The notes below the pieces were generated by a model. That model saw only the letters and a list, made by a program, of their open reading frames with translations. It was not told the DNA's origin and did not search any database. The position numbers and the translations under genes were made by a program. 64,000 bases of DNA. Source: Micromonospora sp. AMSO31t (lineage in GTDB: Bacteria; Actinomycetota; Actinomycetes; Mycobacteriales; Micromonosporaceae). The stretch covers positions 1 through 64,000 of the forward strand of contig NZ_WBKT01000001.1 in NCBI RefSeq assembly GCF_008868175.1, read 5' to 3'. Shown here in pieces: positions 35,863 through 43,893 of the stretch. Position 1 is the first letter of the stretch. The number at the start of each line of letters is the position of its first letter.

Positions 35863-38505
35863 TCAGCTCCCCGGCAGGCGGAGGACCTTGGCGTCGGCCC
35901 AGTCCGCGTGGTCGCTGTTGTTCGTGTTGCCGGCGTCCGTGACCCGCAGCACGAGCCGCTCGACACCGAGGACATCGAGTTCGACGCGCTGCGGTGGCGA
36001 GTACGGCTGCGCGCGCATGAGGCCGCTGTCGTACACGACCTTGCCGTCGGCGAGCACCTGGAAGACGACCGAGGCGTTGGGCGAGGTGCGCTGCACGTCG
36101 TCGATGCCGACGATCGCGACGAACCTCGTGTCCGTCGGTTCGAGGTCATAGACGACCTCCGAGTTCGCGTGGGTGCCGATGCCCTTGGCGTACTCGGTGC
36201 CGGCGAGGCGGATCGGGTTCCCCGACACGGCCCGGTCCTTCAGCACCGAGCGCCACCCGGCCGTCGCCGAGACCCAGTCACGGTCGCTGAGGTGTTCGGC
36301 CGGGCCGTCGGCGGGCGTCGCCTGCTCCTCGACGATGGTGCCCGGCCCCTCGCCGATCTCATTCGTCGAGGTCACCCGGTACCGGTAGGGTCCGCCGGCC
36401 GCCTCGCGATCCAGGAAGGAACTGCCGGTCTGCCCGGTCGCGAGGGTCGTGAAGTCGTCGCTCCCGGCCGGGGCGCGGTAGACCGTCGACGTCAGCGCGT
36501 CCTCGGCCGCCGTCCAGGTGACGCCGACGGCGTCACCGACGCGGTACGCGGCCACCGGGGTCGGCGCTTCCGGCACGGCGGCGGGCACGGTGCGGAACCG
36601 CCACTCCCCGCCGGGGACCACGAGTTCCTGTCCGGTCTTCGGGTTCACGGCCGTGACCTCCCAGTAGAAGGTCCGCCCGGCATCGAGGGAGGCGATCCTC
36701 GCGGTGGGCTTCGTGACCGTGGCCTCGGCGACGACGTCGGTCATCGCGGCGTCGCGAGCGACCCGCAGACGGTACTCCCGCGCGTTGGCCGCGGGCTCCC
36801 AGGCGAAGGTCACACCCTTGGCGGGCACGCCCGTCGCACCGTCGGCCGGCGAGAGCAGCGCGTAGTCCTGCGGGTGGGTGAGGATGAGGTCGCCGTGCCG
36901 GTTCGGGTTCACGTCACCGCTCGTGGTGACGGTGATCGACGCGCCGACGGGAACCGTCAGCGTGACCTGGGTGAGGGCCCGCCCGTTCACGTGCACGTAC
37001 TCGGGCTTCACGGGTTTGCCGTCGACCTTCAGCTTCGGCCAGCCGCCGGGGAACTGCACGGTGACCTCGAGCGGTTGCGGTCCGGCGTTGTGGTTGACGA
37101 CCGTCTTCGTGGTGCCGTCGTGGCGGACGCCGAAGTCGTGCTCGCCCACACGGATGTGGTCGAGGTCGAGCCATCCGATCTCCGCGGGCAGGTGCGAGCG
37201 GACCGACACCGCGTGCTCGGGCGCGTCGGGCCGGACCCCGGCGAGTCCCTCGACGGTCTGCGACACGAGCGTGAAGCTCGTCTCGGGGTAGTCGCCGTTC
37301 GTGCCCTGCGTGGGCACCTCGTGCGGAAGGTGGAGCTTGGCGATGATGTCCTTCATCCAGGTCCACGCCTGCTCGTCGAAGCCGTAGTTGAACATCGCGT
37401 CGGGCACGTACGTCGTCGCCTCGATGTTCGGCGGCCGGTCCTCGACGTACATGCGGTCGAGGTACCCGAGGAAGTCCCACGTGCGCTTGTCGTTGGCGTC
37501 GATGAACTCCTTGACCGCGTAGAAGACGGAGTTCTCGCGGCCGAAGCCGGCGTACGGCTCGTTCGCCGGCCCGCGACCCCGCACGTACTCCCAGCTGCCC
37601 CGGACGACGCCCCACTCGTCCTCGAAGTACCGCTTGAGCGCCGCGGCCTTCTGCTCGAAGGTCGCCGCCGTTCCGAGATCGCCCTTCTCCCGGGCGAGGT
37701 ACGCGTAGGCGAGGTACGCCCGGTACTGGGAGGCGAGCCCGTCGCCGGCTTCGATCACGGCGTGGTCGCCACGTTCGTTGTAGCTCGCGGCGCCCTGGAA
37801 GATGCCCCGGCCGGTGCCCTCGGCGATGCCGTTGGGCAGCTGCGTGTCGTGGAGCGAGACGAAGTCGGTGACCGCCTCGGTGTAGTACCGCCAGAGCACG
37901 GGGTCGTCGAGGTAGTCGGCGTCGCCGGTCCAGCGGTACTGCTCCTCGGCCTCCTGCACGAGTTCGAAGACCGCGGGCACCTCGCGCACGAAGTTCGTGT
38001 CGCTGCGATAGTCCACGTTGTAGGGGCTGCCGTCGAAGTTCAAAGCCCAGAGCGGATACCACTTGCGCGCCTCGTTCGCGCTCGCCGCGAAGGCGGTGAG
38101 CATCGACTTGTTCTCCTCCTCGAGGCCGAGTAGGTGGCCGCCCGCGGCCTGGTGGACGAAGTCCCGGGAGTAGAAGGCGGTGCGGTGGGCGTAGCCCGCC
38201 CAGTACGACGGGATGTAGTCGGCCTCGCCGGTGCCGGGGTTGCTGCCGTTTCCGTTCACCGGGCCGCGCTTGCCGGTCTGCACGTGCTGCCGTGCGCGCG
38301 ACATGGCCCAGTTGACGGCGTCGGTGAGCTGCGGCGACGAACTCGCGACCGTGATGGGTCCCCGGTCGAGCCCGGCCGTGGTGTCCGGAGCCGCGGCGCG
38401 GGCCGAGGTGGCGAGCGGCGCGAGCAGCAGTGCCGCGACCGCGGCGACGGCCGTGCCGATGGTGCTCCGCCGCGACGGCGGACTGCCGGGTGATGGTGTG
38501 CGCAT
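35863..38505 (-). CDS. Secreted (alpha/alpha)6-type glycoside hydrolase with FN3-like and NPCBM domains
   Basis: The protein has 880 residues. A signal peptide (~1-36, AVAAVAALLLAPLATSARAA) leads into a large helical domain (~40-500) with YIPSYWAGYAHRTAFYSRDF, RDF and LW motifs, RYYTEAVTDFVSLHDTQLP and VRGSWEYVRGRGPANEPYAG. This six-hairpin-like architecture is seen in several inverting GH families. Beta-sandwich and FN3-like modules follow (~530-720) and then a C-terminal NPCBM domain (~735-880, YAKGIGTHANSEVVYDL, RLVLRVTDAGNTNNSDHADW) that binds galactose-type sugars. I cannot name the GH family. ATG 38503-38505 follows GAGGAGG at 5 bp. Neighbouring GH97, GH29-like and GH36 genes suggest a shared branched polymer. 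Confidence 0.65.
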   Translation of the reverse strand: MRTPSPGSPPSRRSTIGTAVAAVAALLLAPLATSARAAAPDTTAGLDRGPITVASSSPQLTDAVNWAMSRARQHVQTGKRGPVNGNGSNPGTGEADYIPSYWAGYAHRTAFYSRDFVHQAAGGHLLGLEEENKSMLTAFAASANEARKWYPLWALNFDGSPYNVDYRSDTNFVREVPAVFELVQEAEEQYRWTGDADYLDDPVLWRYYTEAVTDFVSLHDTQLPNGIAEGTGRGIFQGAASYNERGDHAVIEAGDGLASQYRAYLAYAYLAREKGDLGTAATFEQKAAALKRYFEDEWGVVRGSWEYVRGRGPANEPYAGFGRENSVFYAVKEFIDANDKRTWDFLGYLDRMYVEDRPPNIEATTYVPDAMFNYGFDEQAWTWMKDIIAKLHLPHEVPTQGTNGDYPETSFTLVSQTVEGLAGVRPDAPEHAVSVRSHLPAEIGWLDLDHIRVGEHDFGVRHDGTTKTVVNHNAGPQPLEVTVQFPGGWPKLKVDGKPVKPEYVHVNGRALTQVTLTVPVGASITVTTSGDVNPNRHGDLILTHPQDYALLSPADGATGVPAKGVTFAWEPAANAREYRLRVARDAAMTDVVAEATVTKPTARIASLDAGRTFYWEVTAVNPKTGQELVVPGGEWRFRTVPAAVPEAPTPVAAYRVGDAVGVTWTAAEDALTSTVYRAPAGSDDFTTLATGQTGSSFLDREAAGGPYRYRVTSTNEIGEGPGTIVEEQATPADGPAEHLSDRDWVSATAGWRSVLKDRAVSGNPIRLAGTEYAKGIGTHANSEVVYDLEPTDTRFVAIVGIDDVQRTSPNASVVFQVLADGKVVYDSGLMRAQPYSPPQRVELDVLGVERLVLRVTDAGNTNNSDHADWADAKVLRLPGS

Positions 38506-38555
38506 CGCATCCTCCTCGGAAAGGGGACTGGCTCGAACGGTCGAACGAGGCGCGC

Positions 38556-38586
38556 GCGATGCCGGGCCGCGCGGGCCCGGCATCGC
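38556..38586 (-). terminator. Hairpin after the GH97 gene
   Basis: A perfect 13-bp stem (GCGATGCCGGGCC / GGCCCGGCATCGC) with a 5-nt loop lies 17 bp beyond the stop of the minus-strand GH97 gene. It precedes the next minus-strand gene, which then needs its own promoter. Confidence 0.65.
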
Positions 38587-38602
38587 ACGCTGACGTGGAC
38601 GG

Positions 38603-40534
38603 CTACGGTCGGTCGCAGGTGGTGATCTTCGGTTGCCACCGGCAGGCCAGGCCGGCGAAACCGCCGTCGGCGACCACGTCGACGGGCAGCGTGTCACCGG
38701 CCCGCATGACCCGCTGGCTGCGTACGAGCCCGCTGTCCCCGTCGGTGATCAGTTCCACCAGCCACCGTCCGGCCGGCAGGTTCAGCGGTACGTCCAGGGT
38801 CCGGGCGGCGCCGGCGGAACTCCCGCCCAGGAACCAGCGCTCTCCGCTGCGCCGCGCGAAGACGGCGCTGTCGGCGGGACGGCCGGCGAGGAGCCTGGTC
38901 TCGTCCCAGACGGTCGGCACCTGTTCGAGGAACCGCACCGCCTCCGGCCGCGCCTCGTACGACTCCGGCGTGCCGGCGAGGTCCTGCAGGCCGGACTCGA
39001 AGACGACCGAGAGCCCCAACTCGTGGGCGTCGGAGGTCGGCCGGTTCCGGTGGAACCCCATCGGTGTGTAGTCCATCGACCCGACCACGTTACGGGTGAA
39101 GGGGAGGGCGGTGATGTGGCTCGTGGTGAGGCTGCTCTTCTCGGCGCCGTGGACGCCTTCCATGGTCATGACGTGGGGCCAGACCCGGTGGATGCCCTTC
39201 GGGACGTTCGAGCCGTGGAAGTTCACCAGCAGCTGGTTCGCGGCTGTCGCGGGCAGGATCTCGTCGTACCACCGCAGCCGCTCCTGCGACTCGGAGTCCA
39301 TGAAGTCGATCTTGACGCCCTTGACGCCCCATGCATGCAGCGTCGGCAGCCACTCGGACCGCTCCTGCGCGGTGTCGAGGTCCCGGTAGTGGATCCAGAC
39401 GACGATGCCGACGTTGCGTTCCCGGGCGTAGCGGACGAGTTCCGGCATCCAGCTCGTGGTGCGCCAGTTCGGGTCGGTGACGTCCCACTGCTGCGGATCG
39501 AAGTACCAACCGGCGTCGACGGCGACGTACGGCCAGCCCCGCTGGGCGGCATAGTCGACGTAGCCCATCTGCTTGGTGAGGCTCTGCCCGGCGGCCCGCC
39601 CGCCGGCGAGCCAGGTCCAGAGAACCTGGCCGGGGCGGATCCACGAGGTGTCGCTGATCCGCGACGGCGGCGCCAGGTCGTCGACGAGCGTCGAGGTGGC
39701 GATCGTGCCGAGATCGCCGACGACCATCACCCGCCACGGCGTCGCCAACGGCCCGTCGACCAGGACTTTCTGGTCCCACAGCTTCACCCGGTAGGTGCCG
39801 GTGCCGTCATGCACCAGGCTGCCGCCGGAGTACCGGCCGTCGAGGTTGGACTCGGCGATCATCAGGTAGGTGCCGTCGACGTCGAACAGCGCCGGGGCGA
39901 GATACTCCCGGTCGTCCGCGGCGGCGGCGGTGGTCTGGACGTACGGGTTCTCGTAGTCCCGGCGGTGGTTCGCCAGCCAGGCCGTGCTGTCGGGGGGAAC
40001 CGTGAACGCGGACGCCTCGCCGAGCACCGACCCGTAGTCGCCGGGCAGTTCGTACCGGTAGGCGATCCCGTCGCGGGCGGCCCGGACGACAAGGTCGACC
40101 CGGGCGCCAGCCGCGCCGGCGAACCGGAACCGTGCCTCCCGGAAGATCGCGAGCCGCCGCACCTGCTTCCCGACGGTCGTCGTGTAGCGCTCGACGTCGG
40201 TGCGGTCGCTGCGGCCGAGGAACCGTAGTCCGCCGGTCAGGTCGGCGCCCTCGGTGCGGATGCCCAGCGTGCTGGGCGCCAGTACGGTCCGCCCACCGCG
40301 GGACACGGCCAACGAGATGCTGCCCGTCGCCTTGTCGTGAATGACCTCCGCCCTCGGGGCGCCCGGCGCGGAGGCCGCCGCGACGGTCCATCGGGCGGTG
40401 CCCGCCTGAGCGGGTGTCGCCGTGAGAGTTCCGGCGAGCAGCGTGGCGATCAGGGCGACCGCGAGGGCCGCGATCCGGGGGGTCGGGCGGGCGGCGGTAG
40501 CCCGCCGCGCCGACCAATCTGGTGTGTGCTGCAC
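38603..40534 (-). CDS. Secreted GH97-family glycosidase (retaining, alpha-galactosidase-like)
   Basis: The protein has 643 residues including a signal peptide (~1-45, ALAVALIATLLAGTLTATPA). The N-terminal beta-sandwich of GH97 (IAYRYELPGDYGS, LANHRRDYENPYVQT) is followed by a (beta/alpha)8 barrel (YVAVDAGWYFDPQQWDV, VGIVVWIHYRDLDTAQER) and a C-terminal sheet domain. Asp410 in VKGVKIDFMDSE occupies the nucleophile site of retaining GH97 enzymes. Inverting alpha-glucosidases of the family lack it, so alpha-galactosidase or beta-L-arabinopyranosidase activity is more likely. The start is GTG 40532-40534 with GAGGAGG upstream. Hairpins on both sides indicate a single-gene transcript. Confidence 0.78.
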   Translation of the reverse strand: MQHTPDWSARRATAARPTPRIAALAVALIATLLAGTLTATPAQAGTARWTVAAASAPGAPRAEVIHDKATGSISLAVSRGGRTVLAPSTLGIRTEGADLTGGLRFLGRSDRTDVERYTTTVGKQVRRLAIFREARFRFAGAAGARVDLVVRAARDGIAYRYELPGDYGSVLGEASAFTVPPDSTAWLANHRRDYENPYVQTTAAAADDREYLAPALFDVDGTYLMIAESNLDGRYSGGSLVHDGTGTYRVKLWDQKVLVDGPLATPWRVMVVGDLGTIATSTLVDDLAPPSRISDTSWIRPGQVLWTWLAGGRAAGQSLTKQMGYVDYAAQRGWPYVAVDAGWYFDPQQWDVTDPNWRTTSWMPELVRYARERNVGIVVWIHYRDLDTAQERSEWLPTLHAWGVKGVKIDFMDSESQERLRWYDEILPATAANQLLVNFHGSNVPKGIHRVWPHVMTMEGVHGAEKSSLTTSHITALPFTRNVVGSMDYTPMGFHRNRPTSDAHELGLSVVFESGLQDLAGTPESYEARPEAVRFLEQVPTVWDETRLLAGRPADSAVFARRSGERWFLGGSSAGAARTLDVPLNLPAGRWLVELITDGDSGLVRSQRVMRAGDTLPVDVVADGGFAGLACRWQPKITTCDRP

Positions 40535-40593
40535 AGGTGACTCCTCCTCGAATGTGGTGGGGAGACCGGTGGTCGGCGCGGGTGAGCGCCTCA

Positions 40594-40638
40594 GTCGATG
40601 CCCTGCTCGCGCACGACCTGGCGGAGCAGGGCATCGAC
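40594..40638 (-). terminator. 15-bp hairpin after the GH29-like gene
   Basis: The perfect arms GTCGATGCCCTGCTC and GAGCAGGGCATCGAC flank a 15-nt loop. It lies 24 bp beyond the stop of the minus-strand GH29-like gene and ~60 bp before the GH97 start, so it should separate the two transcripts. Confidence 0.6.
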
Positions 40639-40662
40639 GGCGGGTGGGTGCCGCGGGGAGGG

Positions 40663-43611
40663 TCAGCCCAGCGACAGCCGGTCGAGGTCCGGTGCGGAAT
40701 CCTCGTCGTTGTGAATCTTGAGGGTGTTGGCGCCCGCCTGAAGGGTGACGGGGACCGAGGTCGTGTAGGGCGTGTTGTTACCGACGCCGCTCACCTTGAC
40801 CTCGACGGGCGTACCGCCGTTGACGGTCACGAAGAACGACCGGTCACCGTTGACCGTGAAGTCGATGAACAGGGTGTACTGGCGAGCCGTGTCAACGGTG
40901 ACGTTCTCGAACAGCACGTAGGCGTCCGAGCTGCCGCCGATGTTGCGCACCTTCTGTCCGCCGGAGCAGGGTGAGCAGCTCGTGATGCCGGAACTGCCGA
41001 GCTGGTTGCCCGAGTCCTCCGCCTCGCGCATGAACACCCGGTCCGCCGGGCGCAGTTGCACCCGCAGGTCGCGGCTGACCTGGTTCGGCCTGCCGAGCGT
41101 CTCGAACGACGCCACGACCGGGATCTTCGCCGAGCTGACGTCCTGGCCGGCCGGCGAGGTGACGGTCCAGCTGCCCTCCAGAACCTGTCCGAGGCGCATC
41201 TCCCTCGACGTCGCGGCGCCGCCGGTGACCGACCAGCCGGCGGGAACCACCGGGGCCATGCTGACCTGGTCGAGTGCGTCGTCGACGTCAAGCCGCAGCC
41301 GCGCCGTGACGGTGACCGACTGCTGCCCCGGGCCGACCCACTGCACACCGGCGGGCTCCACGGTCATCGTGGTCCGCGGCACGGAAGACGCCGGTGGCAG
41401 GGGTCCGACGGAGATCCGGTCGATTCCCGGGCCCCGGGCAGTCGAACTGAACAGGGTGATGGTGTTGGCGCCGGCCCGCAGCGGCACGGCGACCGCCGAG
41501 GCGACGGGCACCTCCGGATTGTCCGCGACGACCGGCACGTCCACGCCGGTCGCGCCGTTGACGCTCACCGTGAGCGAGGCGTCGGCGCCGCCGGCGGTGT
41601 GGTCGACCTGCAGCCGGTAGGTACCCGCCTCCGGTGCGGCGACGCCTTGGTAGGTGACCGAGTTGCGGGCGCCGCCTCCGAGCCCGACGACCTGGTGCGA
41701 CCCGGAGCAGGCGACGCACTTCGCCGGCTTCGCCTTGCCGTCGAGCGCGTTGCTCCGCGACTCCGCCTCCAGCGGCAGTTGGGTGCCCGCCGCCCCCGGA
41801 TAGTCGTAGGCCACCTTGACCTCGTCGATCCGCAGCTGGCGGTAGAACGTCGGCGCCTGCGGGCCGCCCCAGGTGTTCAGGACCTCCAGCTTGATGAATC
41901 GGGCGCGCTGGTCGCCGATGTCGACGAACTGGACCCCACGGGCGCTGGGCATCGCGCCGCTGCGCACCGGCTGCCCCCAGCGCACGCCGTCCTTGCTGAC
42001 GTAGACGCGGTAGTCCTTGATCCGCGCCGAGTCCTCCGGCCGGCCGAACGACTCCCGGGCGTACGTCGGCGACCACTCCCGCTGGTTCACCGCGAGGTAC
42101 CTCGCCTTGCGGGTGTCTCCGAGGTCCAGCGTCAGCGAGACCGGCAGCTGCCCGTTGCTGTCCCAGTAGTTCTCGAAGCTTCCGTCCACCAGGGCGGCGG
42201 CGGGGTGGCCAGCGCCGGAGGAGGACGCGGACGCCTTGATCATCGACTGGGGGTAGAAGAACTGCTGGCCAGCCGTGCTCACCTGGAACACCGTGTCGTA
42301 GGTGTCCCAGGTGTCGATGCCGAGGATCGTCAGGTACCCGCCGGACTGGTTGAACCGCATCCGCTCGCCGGTCCTCAGGTCATTCACCCCGGTCACCCGG
42401 TAGCCGTTGTCGCGCAACCGCACCTGGTCCGTCCGCGGCCGGGTCAGCACGTGCACGTACTGGGTCGTCGCACCGGGTTTCACGGTGATGACACCGTGAG
42501 CCCCGTCGTTCCAGAAGCCGGGCTGCATGCCGCCGTACAGGTAGCCACCGCCCTCGGTGCCGACCAGCGAGGACCGGATCGGCGGCACCCACTCGGCCAT
42601 GAAGTTGTTGAACGACTCCTGCTGTGCGGGGAACTTGCCGTTCACCATCGGTGTCTCCGCCATGAGCGACTTCATGGACGATCCGGCGTTGGTGATGTAG
42701 CGACCGGTGCTGAGCCGGACGTCGACGGCGTGGTCGCCGCCGTCGTACCACCAGGAGCCGGTCGTCGGCAGCTTGTAGTCCGCCTCGCTGAGGCGTGGCA
42801 TGGGGGTGAAGGCGGCCTGCGGATAGTCGTAGGCCGGCGTCATGCCGGTCTTCTGCTCATTGCTGACGGTGTCCATGATCGGCGTGTCCTCGTTGTTGTT
42901 GCTCAACAACCAGGACGGGCGCTTCTCCCGGATCTGTTCGTAGAGGTGGTTCCGCTCCCAGTAGGCGTTGTCGTTGTCGATCCAGAACCCGCCCAGGTCG
43001 GTGTACTTCTCCATCACCTCGAAGAACAGGTCGTAGCTGAACATGCCGAAACCGTCGCGGGTGGTCAGGTCGACCTGCTGGCCCTTGTACGCCGAGTAGG
43101 CCGCCGAGTCCAGCGTCTCGACGCCGAGCTCGTTGTGCCACTGGGGGTCGTCGGTCATGTAGAGGATGACCCGGACCCCCTTGGCCTTGCCGGCCTCGAT
43201 GAGCTCGCCGAGGATGTCGCGCTCGGTGGCGCAGCTGCCGGGGATCTTCGACGGCCAGGGGCGGGCGTAGCCGAGCCGGCTGTGGAAGGTGGCCAGGACG
43301 ATGTAGGAGGCACCGAGCTTGCGGGCCTCGTCCACCCAGTAGTCCGGGGTCCAGCCGCCCTCGGTGACGTCGTCCTCCCACTCCGCGCAGTCGCGGTGGG
43401 CCGGGGCGGTGAACATTCCCCAGTGCAGGAACAGGCCGGCCGTGGATTCACGCATCCACTGTTGTCGCGGATGCTGGACCTCCGCGTGGGCGGCGGGGGC
43501 GCCGATGAGCCCCGCGGTCAGGACGAGGACGAGCGCGGCGCCCAGCAGGCGCCACCTGCTCCACGCCCGCTCGGATCGTGGTCGGGTACCGCCGTGCGGT
43601 CGAAGTCTCAT
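40663..43611 (-). CDS. Secreted GH29-like (alpha-L-fucosidase family) multi-domain enzyme
   Basis: The protein has 982 residues with a signal peptide (~1-43, LLGAALVLVLTAGLIGAPAA). The catalytic barrel begins TAGLFLHWGMFTAPAHRDCA, comparable to the GIFIHWG motif of GH29, with SYIVLATFHSRLGYARPWPS in place of the usual KHHDGF region. LGGFWIDNDNAYWERN covers the expected nucleophile Asp region. An F5/8C-type domain follows (~480-630), then two CBM35/CBM6-like domains (~640-740 and ~880-980, each with a CSxCSG-type pair: CVACSG, CSPCSG) and a NEW3-like domain between them. Fucosidase activity fits the nearby L-fucose pathway, but the KHHDGF-type region is divergent. Confidence 0.65.
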   Translation of the reverse strand: MRLRPHGGTRPRSERAWSRWRLLGAALVLVLTAGLIGAPAAHAEVQHPRQQWMRESTAGLFLHWGMFTAPAHRDCAEWEDDVTEGGWTPDYWVDEARKLGASYIVLATFHSRLGYARPWPSKIPGSCATERDILGELIEAGKAKGVRVILYMTDDPQWHNELGVETLDSAAYSAYKGQQVDLTTRDGFGMFSYDLFFEVMEKYTDLGGFWIDNDNAYWERNHLYEQIREKRPSWLLSNNNEDTPIMDTVSNEQKTGMTPAYDYPQAAFTPMPRLSEADYKLPTTGSWWYDGGDHAVDVRLSTGRYITNAGSSMKSLMAETPMVNGKFPAQQESFNNFMAEWVPPIRSSLVGTEGGGYLYGGMQPGFWNDGAHGVITVKPGATTQYVHVLTRPRTDQVRLRDNGYRVTGVNDLRTGERMRFNQSGGYLTILGIDTWDTYDTVFQVSTAGQQFFYPQSMIKASASSSGAGHPAAALVDGSFENYWDSNGQLPVSLTLDLGDTRKARYLAVNQREWSPTYARESFGRPEDSARIKDYRVYVSKDGVRWGQPVRSGAMPSARGVQFVDIGDQRARFIKLEVLNTWGGPQAPTFYRQLRIDEVKVAYDYPGAAGTQLPLEAESRSNALDGKAKPAKCVACSGSHQVVGLGGGARNSVTYQGVAAPEAGTYRLQVDHTAGGADASLTVSVNGATGVDVPVVADNPEVPVASAVAVPLRAGANTITLFSSTARGPGIDRISVGPLPPASSVPRTTMTVEPAGVQWVGPGQQSVTVTARLRLDVDDALDQVSMAPVVPAGWSVTGGAATSREMRLGQVLEGSWTVTSPAGQDVSSAKIPVVASFETLGRPNQVSRDLRVQLRPADRVFMREAEDSGNQLGSSGITSCSPCSGGQKVRNIGGSSDAYVLFENVTVDTARQYTLFIDFTVNGDRSFFVTVNGGTPVEVKVSGVGNNTPYTTSVPVTLQAGANTLKIHNDEDSAPDLDRLSLG

Positions 43612-43672
43612 GGGGACATCGCCTCTCGATGGTCTGTGTGGTCAGGGGTTACATCGAGGTTTCGAATGAAGA

Positions 43673-43681
43673 CATCCGATG
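43673..43681. promoter_or_regulatory. Candidate operator CATCCGATG
   Basis: This is a 9-bp palindrome with one central base, ~60 bp upstream of the GH29-like start codon. Related copies stand at 43850, 46113 (partial) and 46179 (partial) around the genes of the putative fucose system. Confidence 0.4.
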
Positions 43682-43849
43682 ATTGCAACTGCCATCGGCG
43701 ATGGTCAAGACCTCGGTTGGTCCGCCGGACGGCGCGACGACCATCGTCGCGGGCAAATAGCCCCGGACGATGAGGGGCGTGGCCAGGCTGTTCCGGCATC
43801 GGGCTGGTGCGATGACGAGTCATCCGAGCACTGCCGGCCGGACCGTCAT

Positions 43850-43860
43850 TCATCGGATGA
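43850..43860. promoter_or_regulatory. Candidate operator TCATCGGATGA (perfect palindrome)
   Basis: An 11-bp perfect palindrome around a central G lies ~240 bp before the GH29-like start and shortly after the GH36 stop. It shares the CATC-S-GATG core with the site at 43673. The binding protein is unknown. Confidence 0.4.
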
Positions 43861-43893
43861 CCAGCGCTGGTCGCGCTGGTGGAAGCCGGCTGC

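Larger units (their letters stand above)
43612..43893. other. Control region between GH29-like and GH36 genes
   Basis: This ~280-bp spacer follows the GH36 stop and precedes the GH29-like start, both on the minus strand. It must hold the GH29-like promoter. It contains two CATCSGATG palindromes (43673 and 43850) and a partial copy near 43820. I see no RNA gene or terminator hairpin. Confidence 0.4.

Noticed and set aside
35908-38133. Long plus-strand open frame (741 codons) opposite the 880-residue GH gene
   Set aside because: It is the antisense shadow typical of GC-rich coding DNA: Arg/Val/Asp/Gly-rich, with no motifs and no ribosome site. The minus strand encodes a signal peptide and recognised domains.
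40594-40638. Long-armed inverted repeat as an insertion-sequence end
   Set aside because: It is a single local hairpin with a 15-nt loop right behind a stop codon; no second copy or transposase is nearby.
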